This document shows positions 55,228-64,000 of a stretch of DNA of 64,000 nucleotides, in pieces (within the stretch, counting starts at the first letter, position 1; every line of letters begins with the position of its first letter). The stretch comes from Pyrenochaeta sp. MPI-SDFR-AT-0127. Its lineage: Eukaryota; Ascomycota; Dothideomycetes; Pleosporales; Cucurbitariaceae. The DNA is taken from assembly GCA_020747015.1 (NCBI GenBank), contig JAGTJM010000001.1:1178001-1242000 (forward strand), read 5' to 3'. A model generated the notes under the pieces. That model made no database searches. It saw only the letters and a list, made by a program, of their open reading frames with translations, and was not told where the DNA came from. The position numbers and the translations under genes are program-made.

Positions 55228-58200
55228 ATAGCTGATGCGTTGATAGGGTGGCGTTCCGGTAATTGTGGCGTGGTACAAACGCGTACAAGAGCCTAGGCAA
55301 TAGCGCCTATCGTCTGCGCAAACAGACAGGACAAAGGCGTGTAGAAGCTGAAGTTAGGGGGAGAGGAGAGTCAATAATGCCAGGTTAGCAACGATTGTTA
55401 GGTAAGAAGCAAAGCATGATGGTGGTCAGAGAGACCGTTGACAGTTCGCAAGGCGGAAAGGAGCTGGAAAGCGGTGTGAAAACTGTCTAGTGTGCCCCGG
55501 AGGATCCACTATGATTAGCCCAGACTGAGAACGTCAAACACCTGCGTCGTTGGTGGAGTGAGTCAACATAAAAAAAACAGTAAAGGAAACATTAAGGCGC
55601 CAATTGTTCCAGGTGTAGCAGCTGAGATGTGACAATGCTGAAAATATCTGAATCACGAGTTGCACGGTGCACCGCTGAATGCTTTCTCCAGGTCTGCCAT
55701 CCAAACGCCGGATATGATCATTCAAGTCACTCAGACATTTTTCAATACTCATCAAAATAAGAATCTAAAATCTCTAGGTCTCAAGCACACTATAGTATGC
55801 TATACATCATAGATAATGCTTTGGCTGTCGAGGCGTGAGCTGCAAAGCCGCATGCTTTCCAGCGCAACTCTCGCCAATTTCGCTTGTTCGCAATCTTCCA
55901 CTTCGGCCTTCCTTTCAATTGAATATTATCCAAGTATTTCGGTCTACTTAAGAGGAGCCAACTTCATGTCTTTATTGTCTACTTTCTTAGTTGTAGTCTT
56001 ATCATTCTGCTTAACAACACGACTGTGCTTGACGACCAGATTATCAATGCGATGATCAGAACGGGCAAATTTATGACGGCTAAAGGAGCTAAGCGATAAT
56101 TGGTTCTGCTCGAGGTCGAGACTGCCTCAAGGCTGAATAATGGGTGAGCGCTAAAGGTTGAGCTTTTGAGTTGACGGTGTATTGAAACAATCGTCATCTG
56201 GCTAGTAGTCTAGATAGCATCCCCACACAAGTTCTTATTGATCCTATGACTATCATACCGATAAGATTAATGAAAAAGCTCTTCCCGCATTGCACTTTGT
56301 TCCCAATGAAGTGGTGACAGTCCGTCTGATGACCTTAACGAAGTAATCGAATCATCAAGAGCGAGGCCAAATCGGATACCAAGAGCTTGTTTCTCAAGAA
56401 GATCTGGAGGGGCGAGGCCTTCGTATTAGTCCATGTTGCTGAAATGATATCACTAAAATGTTCCAACAGCATAAGACTACTTATTCATCGGTGAATGATA
56501 ATTCCAGGTCCCGTCATATTCAAAGTGCTATCCATACAGGCGCTGGTGTATTCGATTCATGCCAACCATAAGTCGTTAGAAGGTGACGAATAAAGCAACA
56601 CAAAGGAAGAGCAGTCATACCACAAACTATTGAAACAAACTGCAGATATAGTATACGGCATCTAGTGCGCTTTTCAACGCAGAAATATGATGTATTTTAA
56701 CAATCAACCTTGAGAGGTTGAAGGGATAGTGAAGGAGGCTAGATAATGGATTCAGGACTACGATGTGGTATCACTTTCTATTCTTCTTGTTCTGGAACTC
56801 TTGTTGGTAATACTAGCCACTCTTTCAGTATGAAATTCTTAGCGAAGAGTGCAATGCCCATCAACAGAGACAAAATCATATCTCTCATAATTAGCCTATT
56901 ATTAAAGGATTTCTCAGGGCGCAAATTATACAGTCCAACTATTCCCAATACTGTAAATCGCCATATGGTTGCATTCAAATTTCCAAACTGTTTCGATCAT
57001 CAATGACAGCTGATGAAGATATGCTGCACATGCTCCTTGAACTCAAGAACTGTACGTGTGGCTCTTGTGAGAGAATGAATGCTCAACAATAATTCTGAGA
57101 GTAAGGCGATGAAAGGTATATCTGTGTTCGTAAAAAGAACGTATTACTGTAAATACCATCAATTCGATCTAGAAACTCGTAAGGCCTAAACGTACTCAAT
57201 GTAGACGATGAATTCCGTTCATGTGTTTGTCGCGCAACCTGAATATCAGATGCGATGTCAAATTCTCAGACTAGAGCGTCATACGTCCTGATTTTCGAGG
57301 TTTGAGTTCGCAAATGATCACGCATCGCACTCATAACACAACCCAAGATACTTTCTTTCCCCGTGAAGACGGCTCGGTAAGTCTCCAAAATTATATTATG
57401 TTCTCTGAAATTATGTTATGCTAACAGATTACGATATGGCCTCCCATCACTATTGTGCTCATCACTCAAGCAAAAGGCTACACAGCCTTAGACAGTCAAG
57501 AAGAACTTGCAATCATGGTTCACTTTCAACTAAAATACATCGATACGATCTGCATCACTCATTGCCTGCACTTGGGGTAAGAACCTGGTAGGTTGCTGGA
57601 AGCTTATAGAAATTTGTTCGGCCCAAACTTCACATGCTGTAAAGTTAACTAGGTCAGCCAGGGTGCTTTGCGAGATGGAATGACTTTACCTAGGGATTGA
57701 CTGAGAACTTAGAGGTTAAATTATAGACGAATGAATGACTAAATGTACATGTGATATAAGCTTCTCAAGATTCGTTTCTGGCGAGCACATCATTCTCTCA
57801 TTTGTCCCCTTTTACTACCGCCGTGAGTCCCAAGCCAAAAAATAGTATACAAGAGATGGAAACTTGCGCAGGCAGCCATAAGATGGAACCAGAAGTCTTT
57901 CGTCGTATGATATTGTCCAGATGAATGTAGATGCACTTTACAGCCGGCAATGACGGGTGCGAAGACGTGACACATTCACAGCGTGCAAACCTTTCGATTC
58001 GGGTGCATGTACAGAAATTGTTCTCCAGACACTACGTTTAATCTTACAGAGTAAAGAATGGTGCTTCTATGAACTCAAATGGCAGGAGAAGATCCAGATG
58101 GGCGTCTGGCCTTATGCGACGCATGAGGCCGTGGTGTACATATCACTCTCAGGCACGAGCGCGACAAGTCACAATAAATATGCGCTTATGCTGCGCAGTA

Positions 58201-61200
58201 GAATGTCTGCATATCCTGTTTGTACTACAATGACTTGAGGAGAATGACCTTAATGCCGAAATACTGCTCAGAGAGATGGCAGTTATATTGCAAGCTACAT
58301 AATTCTGACGTGGTATCAAGTGGAGGAGGGACGTGAGGGACGATGAGTGCGTTCACCGTCGCCTCAGGCTTGATTGGCGGTGGAGATTTTCAATAGAGGC
58401 AGACACATACCTGGCAGGACAATCTTTGCAGAGTTTGCTTGACAGCTTCTCACGTCTCTTCATCAACTGCAACGTTCAAACATGTCGTCGGAATAAAGTC
58501 GTCGAGCTGAAGGAAATGGGAAAGAGGGCGTTCGGTAGGCTAGGTGCAATAACCGCATTCGTGCCTTCCGCCGCGAGTGTAGCTGAGAATAGCACCCGAC
58601 TCTCTGGTTCTCAACTGGCTCCACACGACACAACTCTACTTCCACTACATGTCTTCCTTCACTGCGCTTTGCTTCGACGTCTCCCCACTTGAGCGAAATA
58701 CCTGCAATCCATCCTTCTCCGTCGGGGGACTCTTGTTGGGGCTCTGGCCAGGCGGCAGGACGCGCCTAGCAGGCCTAGTACATTTTGCAATCCTGGGCCT
58801 CGCCCACGTCATCCTGACCAGTTTCACTTTGGTGGTCGCCGAACAAAGACTCGATTATTGATTCTATCCCGTGGGACACGATGATTCGGGCCATATGCAC
58901 TTCAGACCCCAGCCCTGCTGGCTGCTGTCGGTCTTATCACAAAGCCAGAGCCTCGCGCGCCGCAAGCAGGAAAAGCTTTGATTGACCCCCAGCCTCCCGC
59001 GGAGCTAGGGTTGGCGAAAGGAAAGGGTCCAGAATCATCGACACATGGACACCCCCTCTCAGGAGAGAAATGGCGCCAACGATCCAATGCGAACGACGAC
59101 ATCCTCACCACTCGTCCCATGTCCGCCATGGACAAGTTTGATCTGCCTGCCTGCCGCACCTTCCTCACGGTTGATTCGGTGTGTTGGGCTCTACCTGCAG
59201 GAGGAGGCTGCGCGAGGATTGCTTTTGCCTACAGGGTGTCAAGGCGAGATCATGCCCTCTCTCTCTCTCGCCGACGTGAGATGCTCCTCAAACCCCCCTC
59301 ATCTACGGGCATTGCCGTCCCATGGCATGTGATGCCTTGCCATCCAGCCAGCCTCGAGCCCGGAGATTCCAGGATGGGCACCGCTGTCCACTGCCCACTG
59401 GTCTGGCTGCATGCAGACCATCTGCATCTTTCTTACACACTCGAGGGGGATGTGTTCGAGGCTGCCAACACATTTTTGCTTTCGTGTTGCGGCTTCTCCT
59501 GCGAAGAGCCGTGATTGGCAGCCCCCTCCACTGCGGCAGGCAAGCCCGCAAATCGAACCTTGTTTGACCGTGCATCTCACCAAGATGGTGGGCGTCACGC
59601 CGACAAGATGGTTCAGCCAATTGTGCCGGCCTGGCAAGAGGGGTGTGAGGGGCATGAGGCTCTGTACGCGGAGATCAGTCCACTTGGAAAAACCAATTTC
59701 TGCTCATGGAAAGACGCAAAAGCATCCGGCAAAAACCATTACCTTGTAATTCACTCTACATCCCTGCTGGCGTGTCGGCCCGAATATGCCCAAGTCCCAA
59801 CATGGCAAGGCAGGCCTCATAGTGCACGGGAAGGATCATCTTGGGACGCCAATCCACTTGCCCGGTGTTGACTCTCTCCCCAACTGGGTTTTGTGGCTTG
59901 CATTGCGGGGTCACTTGGGCTCAGGCGAGGCCGACGCCAACAGTTAAACTCCCCACCATCTCTTTGTCGACACGCGGTGAGACCGATCAACGGCGGTCGG
60001 TCACTATCATGGCGTACAAATGAGTTTGAAACGGTCAAAGCCGCTATCTCCTAACAGACGTCTTGTCGCCGTTGAGAAAACCTTCCATGTTCGCGTGCAG
60101 CACATGCGAGGTGTATCGTTGCCATGCTCCAAATTTGGCACCCCGAACTCGCACAAGGTGTACAGCAATATCGGTCAAGGATAAATTGCATTGTACAAGC
60201 GACTGACTGGTTGTCACAAGTCCCCAGGACCATCGACACGGAACGGAGCACAACATGCCTGCAGCGCCAGAGATTGATGCGCGGCGCGAACTGGGGAGTT
60301 CCGAATTATTGGTACTCAAACCCTCTGCTGATCACCCGTCTGCGTGGCTTTTGGGCGTCCCATGTGTCTGCACCACCTGCTGTTGCACTCCCCATTGTGT
60401 ACGGCCTTCCAGAAGCGGCGTGCAGTCTAACAATTGCGTGCCGTTCATCATGACAAAAGAGCATCTTGCACAAAACTTTAATCATGCACAAATGTGGACA
60501 AAGCGTAGGAACCCACGCCCCCAAACCCAGAACAGACCAAGATGAAAGCGTACAATTGTCGCGCTTGGACAAATAGCGTGCCATCACTGGTTAGTCTTTT
60601 TTCTTACTGAGGCTAACTTCACTTTGTCTCGAAATGTGCTCGATGACTGATCAGTGTTCGGGGCCCCCCCTTTTTTTTTTCCTCAAGGCGACACAATCGT
60701 GGGGTGGGGGCATCGAATCATACAAGGCTGGTGGAAGCGGCGTAATACCCCTCCGTGCTTATTGTTAAGATTGGTCAATTCGGTGAACTGAACTCAAATG
60801 CCGGAAGAGCCCCTGACAATAGCAACCGTCGAATGTATGCCAATGGAGAACAAGTCGCAAGCAACATCAATGTGAGACGAAACAACTCCTGCATATCAGC
60901 ATCTCACAATTGTGCTCCCTCCCTAGGACGAGTCGAAGTTCCAATATGGACACCCGACTTGATGGACGACGGGGATCTTCGCGAAAGTGTCTGGTTATGC
61001 AATAGTTCCTCTGATTGTCGGCCCTTCCCAGGCGCTGTCCCGCAGACGCTGGTTTTGGAGGGATCCAGGGTCGTCGCTAGTGGCGGTGGTGATCTAGATT
61101 GTCCGCGGAGCCCTGTGGCTGTGTATGTAGCTACTTGGACCTGTTAGACTCCAGCACGTTCACGAGACATTTGTGGCTAACCATCTTGATTGGCCCCGGG

Positions 61201-63495
61201 TACCCTACCCATTGTGCCCAAGCGCTAATAATAGCGTTGCGATACGAGTGTGTGGCGGTGCGAAGCCACAGTTCTTCTGAGACATTGTCTTTGTGCTGCA
61301 GTCGTTATATTGCGATGTCAGTTGCTTCCATCCCGTGGAGGGGGCAGTGGCCCTGTGTGTTTGGGCATCACATATATCGATTGCGTACAGAAAATCTGAT
61401 GACCCCACGGCTCCGAAATATTCGCAGCTGCAAGACCAAAATAGTCTGTAGCCTCGCATCTTCCTTCCCCATGATGATGGAAATGCCCTATCAGGACGCC
61501 GACCAAGATTCCTCGCTGGATAGTCTTCATGTGCTCCGCAGCGTTACTGGGCTGTGGTAACGATGTTAACAATGAAGCCTAAAGACCTGCACCTAAAATA
61601 GTCATCCATGGATGGGATAGGAGCCAGCGCCCGATCGCATCACCCCGCACATGCTACTGCCCGCTTTTCATTATCGAACAGCCTGGCATTCTCCGTGGGA
61701 ATGGATTAGCGTTAGCGCCTATCGGCCACAAAAGTAAACAGTGAAGTTAGGCGCTTCTTCGAACGGCGTGAAACCAATTCCGAGTCCGCATTAGGTACAC
61801 CTGTTACATTCCATTGTTGAAGTGCATCGGGCATAGTAACACAGTCAATATTCATGCGGCGGTTGCACTATGGGCCCGTGTGCTTGGTTAAGGCCAGGTT
61901 CGATGCGCGATAGGCTGCAAGGTCTCACTACGAGCTCCAGCCTGCGGTTCACGCTTTCCCAGCAACCTTATCCAAGACTTCGGGCCAGAAGGATTCAGGG
62001 ACCACGAGCGAGGGAATGACAGGATGCTGACCCGGGCCCAGGAGTGGCCCCCTAGACTCGGAATAAGAAGTCCGTGTATGACAGCCAGTGCCAACTGGCA
62101 TCTCGTCAACAAGACGAGACGTGTGCCTATCGCGTGCTCTAGCACACCTGGCAGTGCAAGAGTGCTCCGAGCGAAATTGCGCTGCTCTGGAACCTCGGGG
62201 TCATCTTCATGAAACGAGTCACAGGAGAGACGAGGGTTCAAGCCCAGAGGGTGCAGAAGCGCCATAATAGGCGAGGAGCCATGGAGGCTTTTAGTCGGCC
62301 CACCATGTCGAACCGCAACCATGGCTACCTAGAAGCAAACGGCCGCCGTCGTCTCTCCGCCTCAAGAACCCGCAGTGCTCGTGACGGCGGTGAGGTTAAA
62401 TGCTATGACGCACCGCAAAGTGGGCCGCCAGTTTGTCAGGAGAATTCATTCTTGTGTCGCGCGGTGACGATGAGAAACGCGGTGAGGTCAGCACGATTGA
62501 GTGCTTTGCTCGACCGCGACTGCGCCCACAATCCGCAAGAGCATTCGCTTAGCAGCCCCGTTACAGGCAATGGTCATGTGGAAAGGTAAAATTAGACCCA
62601 TCCCATGTCCAATGAGACGTCACTGACACAGGCACAGCCGCTCACCAGCCACGCTCCCGCATCGCGGGACCGGCCAAAGCGAAGGATTCGCGAATCAGAG
62701 TGACGGCAGGCCGCACGACTGCGGAATGGCAGGACTGGGGCCAGTCCTCCCATGTCTCCCCGACAGAAGCGGTGGTCAAGCTGGCGCATCGTCCCAAATC
62801 CGCTTCCTTTCGCCAGATCAAGATTGATGGCGCCCGCGCTCTGCATCCTTACTCGCCCATGCCCGCCTGCCCTGGTTGTAATTGGTATGGCTTGCTTTGT
62901 TGGTGGGTCTAGTCGTGCAGGACAGGGGTCGGGCACACCGCGAGTCCTGGCGAGCCGTCCTACCAGAAAGTGGCCGGAGCTCGCGATCGAGGCGGGGACT
63001 TGACTTGATGGCGGACGGTAAACTTCTGCCTTTCCTTATTTTCCTAGCGTCGACTGACCGTCCCTAATCGGCCACATCCTGCCACAGGCCCAAGCTCCTG
63101 TAGGGCAGTAGACCTCCAGCAGGGGTTTGGCATGCGGTCGAGTGGCTTCGCGCACTGTCCTCGCTGGGGGCTATTGCGGTCCTGTCTGTGGCCTTATGTA
63201 TAAACTCAACTTCGCCCCCGAGGCACCGTCCTTCAGTTCCAGGCCCCCGATCAGCATAACATACCTTCATCCAGACCCATCTTTTCGCCTTGGATCACCC
63301 TTCAGGACCAAGTCCTTACCGCTTGTGACCTGTCCTTCGCTTGCCAGCCAGCCTTAGGGACTGCATCTCGGAAAGGACTATCCGCTGTCACTCGCCTCCC
63401 AAAGAAGCAAAGGATCTGCACAATCATCGACGATATTGGAATATCGCCGACCCGTGCGACGACTCCAGACTTCGATCGGCATCGTTTCAGGCAAG
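55228..63495. other. 8.3 kb gene-free stretch upstream of a probable regulator
   Basis: I find no frame with a domain, no spliced gene, no tRNA and no transposon ends. The part from 55.3 to 58.3 kb is AT-richer; from 58.6 to 63.4 kb it is closer to genic composition, with homopolymer runs (C7T10-like tract at about 60664-60680). The longest open frame (near 58978-59514) starts from TTG and looks random. It may be a long regulatory and leader region of the gene at 63679. Confidence 0.5.
63199..63204 (+). promoter_or_regulatory. Candidate TATA box of the partial gene at 63679
   Basis: TATAAA about 480 bp upstream of the ATG, followed by a C/T-rich leader. Confidence 0.4.
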
Positions 63496-63611
63496 GTAAG
63501 CTTTCCCCTGTCGGTCGCTTCCACCACACCCTAGCCCTACCAAAGAACATTATCAATCGATCGAATCGCACCTCTTTTATTGCTTATGCTGACTTGAACT
63601 GTGTAATTAAG
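63496..63611 (+). other. Probable 5' UTR intron
   Basis: 116 nt with GTAAGC donor after GGCAAG, a TGCTGAC branch site at about 63586-63592 and a TTAAG acceptor, located before the ATG of the partial gene. Confidence 0.45.
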
Positions 63612-63678
63612 GATTGAGCACCCGCTCAACATATAATCCTTTGACCTACGTCGTTCCGCCTTCACAACATCGCTCATC

Positions 63679-64000
63679 ATGGTTGACTACGTTCCATACC
63701 CACCGAGCATGCCTCATGATTTCGAGCTCTACTCAAACCAGCAGGAGCAGCACCTGGAGTTCCACACTAGCCAACCTTTCCTGCCATCCACAACATACGG
63801 TATGGACCAAACATTCAGCGCTCCATACGATCCCATGGTTCCCCTGGCGGAAGCACCAAGACCTCAAGATCTGCAGTTCCACTATGATGCAATTGCCCAA
63901 GGGGTCAAGCCATTCCAATACCAGACTCCAGCCGGATCCCCTAACTCCTCACTACACTCGTTTCATGATCAGCCTCCAGTCCTCTCAGCTTCCTCAGAGT
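63679..64000 (+). CDS. Probable regulatory protein, 5' end only
   Basis: The frame is open from ATG 63679 to the window edge, 107 codons. The visible part (MVDYVPYPPSMPHDFELYS, then Gln/Pro/Ser/His/Tyr-rich low complexity such as AGSPNSSLHSFHDQPPVLS) is the sort of disordered N-terminus found in fungal transcription factors. The leader intron and the very long gene-free upstream region also fit a regulator. No DNA-binding domain is inside the window, so the class cannot be given. Confidence 0.75.
   Translation, partial: MVDYVPYPPSMPHDFELYSNQQEQHLEFHTSQPFLPSTTYGMDQTFSAPYDPMVPLAEAPRPQDLQFHYDAIAQGVKPFQYQTPAGSPNSSLHSFHDQPPVLSASSE

Noticed and set aside
56778..56978. 66-codon minus frame with a hydrophobic segment (MILSLLMGIALFAKNF)
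   Set aside because: Looks like a membrane-protein fragment, but no flanking exons or similar sequence continue it.
58978..59514. 178-codon plus frame in the gene-free region
   Set aside because: Starts from TTG, has overlapping long frames on both strands and no recognisable motif.
62224..62244. Sequence resembling a tRNA B box (GTTCAAGCC)
   Set aside because: The flanking bases cannot form a T-stem and there is no A box or acceptor stem around it.

Overview
This window is nuclear DNA of a filamentous ascomycete. The protein families and gene style suggest a dothideomycete, probably Pleosporales; that placement is inferred from family resemblance and was not tested. Supporting signs are short (about 45-65 nt) GT-AG introns with CTAAC/CTGAC/CTAAT branch sites, a dispersed 5S rRNA gene, fungal-only secreted proteins and a Tc1/mariner DNA transposon. 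I see 24 protein-coding loci, one of them interrupted by a stop codon, plus one 5S rRNA gene and one transposon with its transposase. Exon joins were worked out by hand from splice signals and reading frame.

Layout. 1-5.3 kb: a small secreted protein, a 5-formyl-THF cyclo-ligase-like protein, an RCH1/SLC10A7-like membrane transporter, and a three-exon gene for a tiny eight-cysteine secreted protein. 6.6 kb: 5S rRNA. 7.4-12.3 kb: SPT16 (FACT histone chaperone) divergent from a mitochondrial carrier. 13-18.3 kb: a Thr-rich secreted protein, a D-2-hydroxyacid dehydrogenase and a type II membrane glycosyltransferase. 19.6-22.2 kb: an 859-residue polytopic membrane protein of unknown function. 24.7-27.8 kb: a GNAT acetyltransferase, a SnoaL-like protein and an AKR7-type aldo-keto reductase. 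29.6-32.0 kb: a basic disordered protein, then an apparently intact Tc1/mariner element only 114 bp downstream of it. 33-35.2 kb: two divergent RING-like proteins. 35.4-40.5 kb: a DUF1989 protein, an isochorismatase-fold protein with a signal peptide, and a secreted alpha/beta hydrolase. 41.8-45.7 kb: a divergent pair of DHCR24-like flavoproteins. 46.4-55.2 kb: a 1109-residue coiled-coil protein, a small single-pass membrane protein, a WD-repeat-like gene broken by an in-frame TAG, and a fatty-acid desaturase-like enzyme. 55.2-63.7 kb: an 8.4 kb stretch with no gene I can support, leading into the 5' end of a probable regulator that runs off the window.

Most loci look like independent housekeeping or accessory genes. 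No operon-like system or complete biosynthetic cluster (no PKS, NRPS or terpene synthase) is visible. The most interesting local structures are the hidden cysteine-rich secreted protein, the paired sterol-reductase-like flavoproteins, the secreted isochorismatase beside a DUF1989 gene, and the premature stop in the WD-repeat gene.
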